NCBI RefSeq assembly: GCF_003594875.1
Contig: NZ_QZEY01000010.1
Location: forward strand, 226,121-290,120
Source: Bailinhaonella thermotolerans
GTDB taxonomy: Bacteria > Actinomycetota > Actinomycetes > Streptosporangiales > Streptosporangiaceae
Length of the DNA: 64,000 bases
Direction: 5' to 3'
In this document: piece after piece, positions 1-9,703 of the stretch
Numbering within the stretch: the first letter of the stretch is position 1
How the letters are laid out: every line of letters begins with the position of its first letter
The notes under the pieces: model-generated
Databases searched by the model: none
What the model was told of the DNA's origin: nothing
What the model saw: only the letters and a program-made list of their open reading frames with translations
Translations under genes and position numbers: made by a program

Positions 1-1616
<1,616 letters not shown>

Positions 1617-1630
1617 CTGACTACTCCTCC

Positions 1631-1653
1631 GCCACGTATGGGAAAAACGTGGC
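1631..1653. promoter_or_regulatory. Inverted repeat between HMG-box gene and permease
   Basis: Perfect 7-bp arms GCCACGT (1631-1637) and ACGTGGC (1647-1653) around a 9-base A-rich loop. It sits between the stop of the HMG-box gene (1679) and the permease start (1616). It could be a weak terminator or an operator for the permease; the sequence does not decide between these. Confidence 0.35.
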
Positions 1654-1678
1654 GAAGCCTATGCGACTTTACGTGTCT

Positions 1679-1906
1679 TTACGTTTTCTCTTCGTCGTAG
1701 CGGCGGCGGTCGGCGTCGGCCTTCTCCTCGTAGGGCCGCTTCTCCTCCGGCCCCAGCGAGCGCCACCGCTCCCCGAGGATCTTGCCGATCTGGCCGAACC
1801 CGACGTCCGGATTCTCCTTCACCACCTCGTCCCGCTTGTCCTGCGAGAAGTACATGTATGCGCTCCGGGGCCGCTTGGGCGCCTCCGGATCCTTCCCCTT
1901 GGCCAT
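1679..1906 (-). CDS. HMG-box DNA-binding protein of eukaryotic type
   Basis: A 75-residue protein that is almost entirely one HMG box (residues about 9-75). It begins [20 protein letters not shown], continues with [17 protein letters not shown] and [20 protein letters not shown], and ends at TAA. By hand alignment to the yeast Nhp6 box as I remember it, roughly 60% of residues are identical. The two DNA-wedging residues of Nhp6 are present (Met18 in helix I, Phe37 before helix II), as is the core Trp48. In the known family this fold bends DNA through the minor groove without strong sequence specificity. The ATG at 1906 has GGGGGGA about 5 bases upstream. Codon use is as GC-rich as that of the neighbours and several Lys positions are Arg, so the gene has been resident a long time. 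The family is overwhelmingly eukaryotic, so horizontal acquisition is inferred. A role as a nucleoid-associated protein is likely but unproven. Confidence 0.93.
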   Translation of the reverse strand: MAKGKDPEAPKRPRSAYMYFSQDKRDEVVKENPDVGFGQIGKILGERWRSLGPEEKRPYEEKADADRRRYDEEKT

Positions 1907-2079
1907 GGTCCCCCCACGGTGTGCGTACGGCGTCCGCCACGCCCGCTACCCCTCCCACCGGCCCGAACACGTCCGCCGAGCGACGACCGCGGAGAGGCGG
2001 CGCGGAGGACGCCGGGAGGGCGCGGGGAAGGCGCGGGGGGACGCGGCGGGCGGAGAGGCCCGGGGGAGGCGGCGCGGCG

Positions 2080-4056
2080 TCAGCCGACGTGGATCCGGGG
2101 CCGGCGGGCGGGGACGGGCTCGATCTTGCGGATGATCTCGCGGGTGACGGGGGCGGTGTCGCCGCGCCCGAGGATGAGGTACTTGAGCAGGAGCTTGATC
2201 GGCGAGCCCTCGGCCCACTCGAAGTAGCAGTGCGGGATGACCCCGGTGGCGTCGCGCATGGCGAGCAGGATGGCGGCGATGGCGTTGGGCACGGCCGGGC
2301 TTCCGGCGCGCAGGACGCGATGCCCGTCCGCCTGCTCGCCGCGCACGAACAGCACGCCGCCGAAGGCCGAGGGGTCGATGACGTCGATCTCCAGGAACAG
2401 CACGTCGGCCGGGGTCGGCACCGGGTTGATCCCCCGGTGCCGCCGCTCCTTGATGGAGTACTGCGCGGGGTCGCCCGCCACGTGCCGGTTGGCGATGAGG
2501 TTCAGCGCGCGGTCGTGCCCGAGCGAGTCGGCGATGAACCTGCGCGCCGTGTCGTCGAACTCGATGCGGTCGGCCCGCAGCTCGGTCGTGCGCGACACCC
2601 GCGACACCAGGGAGATCGCGATGATGCCGAGGATGAACGCCACCGAGATCGTGAGCCCGTCCGGCTTCTTCAGCACGTTCTCGGCCAGGGCGTACAGGAA
2701 CACCGCCGTCAGCAGGGCGAACCCGGTCCCCGCCATCCGGTGCCGCCGCCGGAGCGCGGAGATCGTCACCGCGAACGCCCCCGACACCATCATCGCCAGG
2801 ACCCCCGTGGCGTACGGCCCGGCCTGCGCGTCCACCTTCGCGCCGAACGCGACGGTGATGAGGACGCAGACCACCGTGTAGACGAGGACCACCGGCCGTA
2901 CGGCGGTCGCCCAGGCGGGGGCCATGCCGTACGACGGCAGGTAGCGCGGCACGATGTTGATCAGGCCGGCCATCGCCGAGGCGCCCGCGAACCACAGGAT
3001 GAGGATCGTGCTGATGTCGTAGGCGGTGCCGAAGAGGGACCCCAGCCTCTCGTGCGCGAGGTACGCCAGGGCGCGGCCGTTCGCCCGCCCCTCGGGGCCG
3101 AACTCGCGGGCGGGGATGAGCACGGCGGTGACGAAGCTCGTCGTGATCAGGTAGCCGCTCATGATCAGCGCGGCGGTGGTGAGCAGCTTGCGCGTGTTGC
3201 GGATGCGGGAGAGGAAGCGCTGCTCCCGGGTGTCCCCCCGGGTGGCGATGAGCGGCATCATGCTCACCCCGGTCTCGAACCCCGACAGCCCCAGCGCCAG
3301 CCCGGGGAACGCGAGCACCGCCGTCAGCGCGATCCCGCCGAGCCCGCCGTGCCCGGCCGTCAGCCCCTCCAGCCACCGCGAGAACACGTCCGGCTGGGAG
3401 AAGACCTCAATGAGCCCGGTCACCACGATGACCGCGTTCATCGCCAGGAAGACCGCCACGAGCGGGATCGCCAGCCCCACGGCCTCAGTGAAGCCGAGCA
3501 GGAACACCCCGCCCAGGACCAGCAGCAGGACGCACGTGACGATCACCTCGCGGCCGTGCAGGAAGCCGGGGAAGACCGGGTTCTCCAGCATGTGCACGGA
3601 CGCGTCCGAGGCCGACATGGTGATCGTGGCGATCCACGCCGTGCAGACGAAGCCCAGCAGGACGAGGACGAACAGCTTCCCGCGCCAGAACGGCAGCAGG
3701 TGCTCCAGCATCGCCACCGAGCCCTGCCCGTGCGGGCTCTCCCGGGCCACCCGCCGGTACATCGGCAGCGCCCCGAACAGCGTCAGCACCACGATCAGCA
3801 GCGTGGCCAGCGGCGACAGCGCCCCGGCCGCCAGCGCGGCGATGCCCGGCAGGTACCCCAGCGTGGAGAAGTAGTCCACGCCGGTCAGGCACATCACCTT
3901 CCACCAGGCCTGCGGCTTGGCGTGGCCCTCCTCGGTCTCCGGGCCGGTCGGCTGCACCCGGTCGGCCAGCAGCCAGCGCGCCAGCCGGCTCCGTGGCGGA
4001 GGCGCCTTGCCCGCGCTCTCCACACACGCGGGAATCCCCGTCTCGCCAGCGTCCAC
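2080..4056 (-). CDS. APC-superfamily amino acid permease with cytosolic C-terminal domain
   Basis: A 658-residue transporter starting at GTG 4056, with GGGGGGAAGG upstream. Residues about 60-500 hold around 12 membrane segments, with family blocks [14 protein letters not shown] and [16 protein letters not shown] soluble C-terminal region of roughly 150 residues follows ([20 protein letters not shown] to the end), where typical amino acid permeases of about 480 residues stop. It is a tandem paralogue of the gene at 1-1616, and both share this extended architecture, so a duplication is inferred. Transcription runs toward the HMG-box gene, 173 bp downstream. The 279 bp upstream (4057-4335) hold no gene; I see only GC-rich sequence with three CCGTACGG palindromes. 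Substrate unknown; amino acid or polyamine uptake is the family default. Confidence 0.88.
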   Translation of the reverse strand: MDAGETGIPACVESAGKAPPPRSRLARWLLADRVQPTGPETEEGHAKPQAWWKVMCLTGVDYFSTLGYLPGIAALAAGALSPLATLLIVVLTLFGALPMYRRVARESPHGQGSVAMLEHLLPFWRGKLFVLVLLGFVCTAWIATITMSASDASVHMLENPVFPGFLHGREVIVTCVLLLVLGGVFLLGFTEAVGLAIPLVAVFLAMNAVIVVTGLIEVFSQPDVFSRWLEGLTAGHGGLGGIALTAVLAFPGLALGLSGFETGVSMMPLIATRGDTREQRFLSRIRNTRKLLTTAALIMSGYLITTSFVTAVLIPAREFGPEGRANGRALAYLAHERLGSLFGTAYDISTILILWFAGASAMAGLINIVPRYLPSYGMAPAWATAVRPVVLVYTVVCVLITVAFGAKVDAQAGPYATGVLAMMVSGAFAVTISALRRRHRMAGTGFALLTAVFLYALAENVLKKPDGLTISVAFILGIIAISLVSRVSRTTELRADRIEFDDTARRFIADSLGHDRALNLIANRHVAGDPAQYSIKERRHRGINPVPTPADVLFLEIDVIDPSAFGGVLFVRGEQADGHRVLRAGSPAVPNAIAAILLAMRDATGVIPHCYFEWAEGSPIKLLLKYLILGRGDTAPVTREIIRKIEPVPARRPRIHVG

Positions 4057-4335
4057 GCGCGCCTTCCCCCCAGCGGCCTGCGAACCCCCAACCCCACCAG
4101 GTTCCGGACCCGCCGGGCGCGCCCGCGTTCAACACGCCATGCCCCGCGACCCCTTGCCCCGCCGCTGATCACCTCTTTGCGCGCCGCTTCCCGCCGTCCC
4201 GTACGGCATGAGCCCGCGCCCGCCGTACGGCACGGCACCGCCGTACGGAAGAGCCGGGAGGCGGGGGAGCGGAGCGCGAAGGCGCGGCGGGCGGGGGGCG
4301 GCCAGGTGGCCCAGGCGGTCAGGTGGCCCGGGCGG

Positions 4336-4806
4336 TCAGGTGGCGCGGCCCCGGGAGGCGCGCCACTTGTCGCGCAGGAGGGGGAGCTCCTTCTCCAGGA
4401 AGGCGAAGTAGTCGCGCATCTCGGCGAGGGTGTGACCGGCGTGGGTCTCCTCGCCGCCGAGGGCGTCCAGGCCCTCGTTCATCATGTCCACCAGGTCCTT
4501 GTACAGGCCGGACTTGGTCGAGGCGACCTCCCACCACGCCTCGTCGTAGAGCCGGTAGAGGTCGCGGCGGGAGCCGGGGACCGGCTCGCGGGCGACCATG
4601 CCCAGGTGCATGAGGTAGCGGACGCCGCCGGAGATCGCGGCGGGGCTGACGCCGAGGCGTTCGGCCAGGTCGGCGGCCGTGAGCGCCCTCTCCTCCGCGG
4701 CCATGAGCGTGACCAGCACGCGGGCCGCCATCGGGGGGAACCCCCAGTCCGCCAGGAAGCGGCTGACCCGCTCCACGAACCGTCGCACGCCTTCCTCGTC
4801 CCGCAC
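4336..4806 (-). CDS. MarR/GbsR-like winged-helix regulator
   Basis: A 156-residue transcription factor with a winged helix-turn-helix at about residues 15-85 (the ALTAADLAERLGVSPAAISG recognition segment), then a helical dimerisation region with acidic and aromatic patches. The segment LMHLGMVAREPVPGSRRDLY forms the wing typical of GbsR/PadR-like MarR relatives. GTG 4806 is chosen because GGGGGA lies 6 bases upstream. It is divergent from the ABC exporter at 4908-7375, with a near-perfect palindrome between them, so autoregulation plus repression of the exporter is the natural inference. The ligand is unknown. Confidence 0.85.
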   Translation of the reverse strand: MRDEEGVRRFVERVSRFLADWGFPPMAARVLVTLMAAEERALTAADLAERLGVSPAAISGGVRYLMHLGMVAREPVPGSRRDLYRLYDEAWWEVASTKSGLYKDLVDMMNEGLDALGGEETHAGHTLAEMRDYFAFLEKELPLLRDKWRASRGRAT

Positions 4807-4871
4807 CGCGCGTCCCCCAATCCGAGCCCGTCAAGAACTCGTAGTTTACCGTCTTCATCGTCTTCACAGTA

Positions 4872-4900
4872 TTCACGAGTTCGTGAAGCAGGTGTAGCTT
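4872..4900 (+). promoter_or_regulatory. Promoter with palindromic operator of the exporter operon
   Basis: The palindrome TTCACGA-GT-TCGTGAA (4872-4887) sits in the divergent region. TTCACG (4872-4877) and TAGCTT (4895-4900) are 17 bases apart and look like -35 and -10 boxes. The predicted transcription start would fall at or next to the ATG at 4908, and no Shine-Dalgarno sequence is visible, so a leaderless mRNA is likely. Binding of the MarR-like protein here would occlude the -35 box. Confidence 0.55.
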
Positions 4901-4907
4901 CTCAATC

Positions 4908-5801
4908 ATGACCAACGTAATCACCGTGTCCGGCCTCTCCAAGAGCTTCGGCCGGACCCGTGCCCTCGACGGCCTGAACCTCCAGGTCAGGGCCGGTGAG
5001 GTACACGGATTCCTGGGCCCGAACGGCGCCGGGAAGTCCACGACCATCCGCGTGCTGCTCGGCCTGCTCCGGGCCGACTCGGGCACCGTCCGCCTGCTCG
5101 GCGGAGACCCCTGGAAGGACGCCGTCGAGCTGCACCGCAGGCTCGCGTACGTCCCCGGGGACGTCACCCTCTGGCCGAACCTGTCCGGCGGCGAGGTCAT
5201 CGACCTGCTCGGGCGGCTGCGCGGCGGGCTCGACCCGCGCCGGCGCGCCGAGCTGATCGAGCGGTTCGAGCTGGACCCGCGCAAGAAGGGCCGCGCCTAC
5301 TCCAAGGGCAACCGGCAGAAGGTCGCGCTGGTCGCCGCGCTGGCCTCCGACGCGGAGCTGCTCCTGCTCGACGAGCCCACCTCCGGCCTGGACCCGCTGA
5401 TGGAGGCGGTGTTCACCGACTGCGTGCGCGAGGTGAAGGAGCAGGGCCGGACGGTGCTGCTGTCGAGCCACATCCTCGCCGAGGTCGAGAAGCTGTGCGA
5501 CCGGGTGAGCATCATCCGCGACGGCCGCACCGTCGAGACCGGGACGCTGGACGAGCTGCGGCATCTGACCCGCACGTCCATCACGGCCGAGCTGGCGTCG
5601 CCGGTGAACGGGCTGGCCGGCGTGCACGACCTGCGCGTGGACGGCTCGCGCGTGTCGTTCCAGGTGGACACGGACCGGCTGGACGAGGTGCTGAAGCACC
5701 TGTCGGCCTCCGGCGTGCGGTCCCTGACGAGCCGGCCGCCGACGCTGGAGGAGCTGTTCATGCGGCACTACCGCGACGAGTCCCTGGCGGGCGCGCGATG
5801 A
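4908..5801 (+). CDS. ABC transporter ATP-binding protein (drug exporter type)
   Basis: A 297-residue nucleotide-binding subunit. Walker A is GPNGAGKST near residue 39, the signature region carries YSKGNRQKV (near 125; a degenerate LSGGQ of the daunorubicin-type exporter subfamily), Walker B is [12 protein letters not shown] (near 155), and the H-loop is SSHI. The C-terminal about 80 residues match the regulatory extension of DrrA-like exporters and end [12 protein letters not shown]. Its stop overlaps the next gene's start (ATGA), giving a coupled two-gene exporter. The likely role is efflux of a hydrophobic compound or antibiotic, energised at the membrane; the substrate is unknown. Confidence 0.93.
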   Translation: MTNVITVSGLSKSFGRTRALDGLNLQVRAGEVHGFLGPNGAGKSTTIRVLLGLLRADSGTVRLLGGDPWKDAVELHRRLAYVPGDVTLWPNLSGGEVIDLLGRLRGGLDPRRRAELIERFELDPRKKGRAYSKGNRQKVALVAALASDAELLLLDEPTSGLDPLMEAVFTDCVREVKEQGRTVLLSSHILAEVEKLCDRVSIIRDGRTVETGTLDELRHLTRTSITAELASPVNGLAGVHDLRVDGSRVSFQVDTDRLDEVLKHLSASGVRSLTSRPPTLEELFMRHYRDESLAGAR

Positions 5802-7375
5802 CCGGGTCGTGGGCCCTGGTCCGGCTGATCCTGCGCCGCGACCGGTTCATCCTGCCGCTGTGGGTGGTCGTGTTCGGGCTGCTGCCGATCACGCAGACGT
5901 CCGCGATCGCCGGGCTGTACACCGGCGAGGCGGAGTTGCGGAGGTTCGCCGCCTCGATGGACGCGAACCCGGCGTTCACCGCCCTGTACGGGCATGTCCT
6001 GGACTGGAACGCCGCCGCGCTCGGGCTGTGGCGGGGCGGGTTCACGCCCGTGCTGGTCGGCCTGGCGGTCCTGCTCACGGTCATCCGGCACACCCGCGCC
6101 GAGGAGGAGACCGGCCGCAGGGAGCTGCTCGGCTCGACCGTGCTGAGCCGCCACGCGGGCCTGACCTCGGCCCTCATCGTGACCACGGCGGCGAGCCTGG
6201 TGATCGGCCTGATCGTGTTGGCGACGTTCGCCGCGGAGTACCCGGTGGAGGGCGCGCTCGCCGCCGGGCTGGGGTACGCCGGGACCGGGATCGTGTTCGC
6301 CGCCGTGGGCGCGCTGGCCGCCCAGCTCACCGAGAACGCCGGCGGGGCGCGCGGGATCGCGATCGCCGTGCTCGGCGGGGCCTACCTGCTGCGCGGCGCC
6401 GGGGACACCACGGACGCCTCCTGGCTTTCCTGGCTGTCGCCCGTCGCCTGGCCGCAGCGGATGCGCCCGTTCGCAGGGGAGACCTGGTGGCCGTTCGCGC
6501 TCTTCGTCGCGCTGGCCGCCGCGCTCTGCTGCGCCGCCTACCTCCTGGCCGGCCGCCGGGACGTCGCCGCGGGCCTGCTCCCGCCGCGCCTCGGCCCCGC
6601 CACGGCGGCGCCCGCGCTGGCCGGGCCGTTCGCGCTGGCCTGGCGGCTGCACCGGGGCTCGCTGCTCGCGTGGACCCTCGGGTTCGCGGTGCTCGGCGTC
6701 GTGATGGGCGCCGCCGCCAACGCCGCGATGTCCGCCATGGCCGAGAACAAGCGGCTCCTGGACATGCTCGCCCGCCTCGGCGGCGCGTCGGCCCAGTCGG
6801 ACATGTTCGTCGCGGCCGTCCTCGGCATCTTCGGCATCGCGGTCTCCGGCTACGCCGTCCAGGCCGTCCTGCGCATGCGCGCCGAGGAGACCGCCCAGCG
6901 CGCCGAGCCCCTCCTGGCCACCCCGGCCACCCGGGTCGCCTGGACCGCCTCCCACCTGGTCGTCGCCGTCCTCGGCCCGGCCGCGGTGCTCGCCGTGCTG
7001 GGCCTTTCGCTGGGCCTGACGTACGGGCTGGGGTCCGGCGACGTGGGGACGCACCTCCCCCGCGTCCTCGGCGCGTCCCTGGCCCAGCTCCCCGCGGTCT
7101 GGGTCCTGGCCGCGGTGGCCACCGCCCTGTTCGGCGTCCTGCCCCGGCTGGCCGCGGCCGCGTGGGGGGTCCTGGCCGCGTTCCTCCTGTTCGGCCAGCT
7201 CGGCGCCCTGCTCGACCTCCCGGAGGCGGTCCTGGACCTCTCCCCCTTCACCCACCTGCCCCGCCTCCCCGGCGGCGACCCCGAGTTCACGCCGTACGCG
7301 GTCCTCACCGCCATCGCGGCCGTCCTCCTCGCGGCCGGGGTGTACGGCTTCCGCCGCCGGGACGTGGCCACGTAG
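5798..7375 (+). CDS. ABC-2 type permease, polyketide-antibiotic exporter family
   Basis: A 525-residue membrane protein with about 12 hydrophobic helices in two halves, each led by an N-terminal region of the ABC-2 kind ([18 protein letters not shown] and [17 protein letters not shown]). This double-length arrangement is characteristic of the exporters annotated for polyketide antibiotics, as I recall that family. The ATG at 5798 overlaps the ATPase stop. No biosynthetic genes are nearby, so self-resistance to an endogenous product is not supported here; a general drug exporter is more likely. Confidence 0.88.
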   Translation: MTGSWALVRLILRRDRFILPLWVVVFGLLPITQTSAIAGLYTGEAELRRFAASMDANPAFTALYGHVLDWNAAALGLWRGGFTPVLVGLAVLLTVIRHTRAEEETGRRELLGSTVLSRHAGLTSALIVTTAASLVIGLIVLATFAAEYPVEGALAAGLGYAGTGIVFAAVGALAAQLTENAGGARGIAIAVLGGAYLLRGAGDTTDASWLSWLSPVAWPQRMRPFAGETWWPFALFVALAAALCCAAYLLAGRRDVAAGLLPPRLGPATAAPALAGPFALAWRLHRGSLLAWTLGFAVLGVVMGAAANAAMSAMAENKRLLDMLARLGGASAQSDMFVAAVLGIFGIAVSGYAVQAVLRMRAEETAQRAEPLLATPATRVAWTASHLVVAVLGPAAVLAVLGLSLGLTYGLGSGDVGTHLPRVLGASLAQLPAVWVLAAVATALFGVLPRLAAAAWGVLAAFLLFGQLGALLDLPEAVLDLSPFTHLPRLPGGDPEFTPYAVLTAIAAVLLAAGVYGFRRRDVAT

Positions 7376-7390
7376 GAGCGGGGTGCGCCG

Positions 7391-7415
7391 CCGGGCCCGC
7401 CGTACGCGGGCCCGG
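7391..7415 (+). terminator. Terminator hairpin after exporter operon
   Basis: Perfect 10-bp stem CCGGGCCCGC / GCGGGCCCGG with a 5-base loop (CGTAC), 15 bases after the permease stop and directly before the MerR promoter. There is no U-tract, as is common in actinobacteria. Confidence 0.6.
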
Positions 7416-7416
7416 G

Positions 7417-7448
7417 CTTGACCTTGACGCTACGTCAAGGTCAAGACT
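7417..7448 (+). promoter_or_regulatory. MerR-type palindromic promoter/operator
   Basis: Perfect 13-bp arms CTTGACCTTGACG (7417-7429) and CGTCAAGGTCAAG (7433-7445) around CTA. TTGACC (7418-7423) and AAGACT (7443-7448) form -35 and -10 elements separated by 19 bases, the over-long spacing that MerR activators correct by twisting DNA. The expected start is at about 7455, the ATG itself, so the message is probably leaderless. Confidence 0.75.
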
Positions 7449-7454
7449 TGGGTC

Positions 7455-8219
7455 ATGCGAATCGGGGAGCTGGCGGAGCTGGCCGGGGTCTCGACCCGGA
7501 CCGTGCGGCACTACCACCATCTGGGGCTGCTGCCCGAGCCGGCGCGGCTGGCCAACGGCTACCGGGTGTACGGCCTGCGCGACGCGGTCGAGTTGGCGCG
7601 GATCCGGCGGCTCACCGAGCTGGGGCTCGGCCTGGACGAGGTCCGGGACGTGCTGGCCGACGACCGGGGGCGAGAGCTGCGCGAGGTGCTGGCCGAGCTG
7701 GACGCCGACCTGGCCAGGCAGGAGCGCGAGATAGCCGCCCGCCGGGCGCGCCTGGCCGCCCTGCTGGAACGCGAGACCCTGGACCCGGACGATCCGGTGT
7801 CGCCCGAGATGGCCGCGCTGCTCCGCGGCCTGACCGGGCCGCCCACGGGGCTGCTGGCCAAGGAGCGGGAGCTGCTGGCCATGCTCGACACCGTCGCCGG
7901 GCCCGCCGCCGGCGCGGCGCTCGCCGCGATCGCCGGCCCGCTCGCGGCGGACCCGGAGCGGGCGGCCCTGGTCCAGGCCCTCTACACGGACCTGGACGCG
8001 CTCGCCGGCGCGGCGGCCGACGACCCCCGGGTGCCCGCCGTGGCCGCCCGCCTCGCCGACGTGATCCCCCCGGCCCTGGCCGCGGGCGCGCCCGCCCAGC
8101 CGGCCGACCACCCGTTCACACGGGCCCTGTTCGCCGAACTCGCCCCGGCCCAGGCCGAGGCCGTACGCCGGGCCATGCGGCTGCTGGCGGAGAGGAGCGC
8201 CGATGACCCCGCCACGTGA
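7455..8219 (+). CDS. MerR-family transcriptional regulator
   Basis: A 254-residue regulator. The N-terminal winged helix begins MRIGELAELAGVSTRTVRHY and continues with HLGLLPEPARLANGYRVY. A long coiled-coil dimerisation helix follows at about residues 75-115 (LAELDADLARQEREIAARRA), then an Ala-rich helical C-terminal domain of about 130 residues, probably the ligand sensor. It is preceded by its own MerR-type palindrome, so it very likely controls itself and the downstream membrane protein, whose start overlaps this gene by 17 bp. It might also act on the exporter upstream, but that operon ends in a hairpin. The inducer is unknown. Confidence 0.93.
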   Translation: MRIGELAELAGVSTRTVRHYHHLGLLPEPARLANGYRVYGLRDAVELARIRRLTELGLGLDEVRDVLADDRGRELREVLAELDADLARQEREIAARRARLAALLERETLDPDDPVSPEMAALLRGLTGPPTGLLAKERELLAMLDTVAGPAAGAALAAIAGPLAADPERAALVQALYTDLDALAGAAADDPRVPAVAARLADVIPPALAAGAPAQPADHPFTRALFAELAPAQAEAVRRAMRLLAERSADDPAT

Positions 8220-8907
8220 GGGCACGACCCGGCCCGCGGCCCCGCTCCCTGACCCGTCCGCCGCCGCCGACGCTCCCGGAGCCGCGAGGGCGGGGCTCGC
8301 GCGGCGGCTGGCGGTGGCGCACGCGCGGGGCGCGGTGAGCCTGGCGCTGTGGCCCCTGGGCCGGCGTCACGGAGTGGGCCCGGGCGACGCCGCTTTCGGG
8401 TACTCGCGCGGACAGTCCGGGATGACGCTGGCGCTGCTGGGCGCGGTCATCGCCGAGAGCGCCGCCCTGGCGTACCTGGTGCCCTGGGCCTGGCTCGACG
8501 CGGTCCTGCTCGTCCTGCACGTCTACACCGCCGCCGTGTTCCTGGCCGGGATCGCCGCCGGGATCACCCGGCCGCACGTGCTGACGGCGCGGGAACTGCG
8601 CGTCCGCCACGGCACGGCGCTGGACCTGCGCGTCCCGCTGCGCCTGGTGACGGGGGTCCGGACGGCGCGCCGCTTCGTGAACGGCGGCGCGGTCGAGATC
8701 GCGGACGGCGTGCTGACCGTGTCCGCGGGCTCCCGGACCTCGCTCACGGTGGACCTGGCCGGGCCGCTCCCGGTGCCCGGCCGCGACGCCGCGGTGACCC
8801 GGATCCACCTGCACGCCGACGACCCGGCCGCCCTCGCCGCCGCCGTCACGGCCGCGCTCCGGGACGCGCCGGACCCGTCCGCGCCGGGACCGTCCGCGCG
8901 GCCCTGA
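8203..8907 (+). CDS. Membrane protein of unknown function
   Basis: A 234-residue protein starting inside the 3' end of the MerR gene, so the two are translationally coupled. The first about 35 residues are Pro/Ala-rich and disordered. Two membrane helices follow at about residues 72-125 (MTLALLGAVIAESAALAYLV and a second ending FLAGIAAGI). The rest is a soluble domain rich in short beta strands (LTARELRVRHGTALDLRVPL, VEIADGVLTVSAG), reminiscent of PH-like cytosolic domains of bacterial membrane proteins. No family is recognised with certainty. Its function may be linked to whatever the MerR protein senses. Confidence 0.75.
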   Translation: MTPPREGTTRPAAPLPDPSAAADAPGAARAGLARRLAVAHARGAVSLALWPLGRRHGVGPGDAAFGYSRGQSGMTLALLGAVIAESAALAYLVPWAWLDAVLLVLHVYTAAVFLAGIAAGITRPHVLTARELRVRHGTALDLRVPLRLVTGVRTARRFVNGGAVEIADGVLTVSAGSRTSLTVDLAGPLPVPGRDAAVTRIHLHADDPAALAAAVTAALRDAPDPSAPGPSARP

Positions 8908-8940
8908 ATCGTGCCGCGCGGGGCTGAACCGCCCGTGACT

Positions 8941-8969
8941 CCGGGGCGGGCCCGCCGCATCCGCCCCGG
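8941..8969. terminator. Hairpin between convergent genes
   Basis: 9-bp stem CCGGGGCGG / CCGCCCCGG with an 11-base loop, between the stop at 8907 and the convergent stop at 9017. It could serve both strands. Confidence 0.5.
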
Positions 8970-9016
8970 TGCGGCGTCCGCCGGGCGCGTTCCGTGCCGG
9001 GGTTCCGCGCCCCGGC

Positions 9017-9592
9017 TCAGGTGGCCTGGGCGCGGGCGCGGTGGGCGGCGGCCTTGACGCGGTTCTGGCAGGTGATACGGCAGTAGCGCCGGGTGGCGCT
9101 GCGGGTGGTGTCGGTGTAGACGCGGTCGCAGCCGGGCGCGGAGCAGAGGCCGAGGCGGTGCCGGCGGTCGCTGCCCAGGTAGGACGCCAGCGCCAGGGCG
9201 AGGGCCGAGGCCACGGCCTCGGGGTACCCCCCGTCACGGGCACGGTAGCGCAGGTGCCAGGGGGCGTCGCCCTCCTTCGAGAGGTACGGCCGGGGGGCCA
9301 GCTCCTCCAGGAGGTCGTTGAGCGCCTGGGCCGCCGCGTCCACGTCGTCCGCGCCGAGGTGGTCGTAGACGGCGCGCAGGCGGACGGCGTACGCGGCGAG
9401 CCGTACGGCCCCCGCCTCGTCCACCGGGGTGTGCCGCTTGTCGCCGAGGAGGAGGGCGGCGTTCACGGCGTCCGCCAGGGCCTGCCCCTCCGGCGGGACG
9501 TACGGCCGGGCGCGGCGCACGCCGGGGGTGGCGGCGTTGATGAGCGCGGCGGCGGCGGTCGCGGCTTCCTCTATGTGGCTGTTTGTATCCAT
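9017..9592 (-). CDS. CGNR-type zinc-finger transcriptional regulator
   Basis: A protein of 191 residues from ATG 9592; an in-frame GTG at 9616 would add eight residues. It is built like ABATE/CGNR proteins: a helical stress-sensing N-terminal domain (about 1-140) and a C-terminal zinc finger with LCSAPGCDRVY, then RRYCRITCQNRVKAAAHRAR. The diagnostic CGNR tetrad is CQNR here. It is divergent from the MFS transporter at 9704, with an inverted repeat between, so it may regulate that transporter. Confidence 0.85.
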   Translation of the reverse strand: MDTNSHIEEAATAAAALINAATPGVRRARPYVPPEGQALADAVNAALLLGDKRHTPVDEAGAVRLAAYAVRLRAVYDHLGADDVDAAAQALNDLLEELAPRPYLSKEGDAPWHLRYRARDGGYPEAVASALALALASYLGSDRRHRLGLCSAPGCDRVYTDTTRSATRRYCRITCQNRVKAAAHRARAQAT

Positions 9593-9627
9593 TTGACCGT
9601 TAACGGAGATCCTCACTAGGGTGCGTC

Positions 9628-9651
9628 ACTGTCAAAACTATCTTAGACAGT
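9628..9651. promoter_or_regulatory. Inverted repeat in divergent promoter region
   Basis: ACTGTC (9628-9633) and GACAGT (9646-9651) flank a 12-base A/T-rich core in an otherwise GC-rich region. On the minus strand it contains a consensus-like TTGACA. It is a plausible shared operator for the CGNR regulator and the MFS gene. Confidence 0.45.
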
Positions 9652-9703
9652 TACGAGGGATGATGGGGACACCCGGCTGCGCACTCCACCCGCGAGAAGA
9701 CTC

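Noticed and set aside
1858..4911. 1017-codon open frame on the plus strand
   Set aside because: It runs antisense through the whole second permease and the MarR-like gene, with no domain and a biased Arg/Pro/Asp composition. The permease and regulator on the other strand are clear.
4908..7375. Polyketide-antibiotic exporter as self-resistance gene of a biosynthetic cluster
   Set aside because: Only regulators and a small membrane protein surround it; the family name reflects homology, not context.
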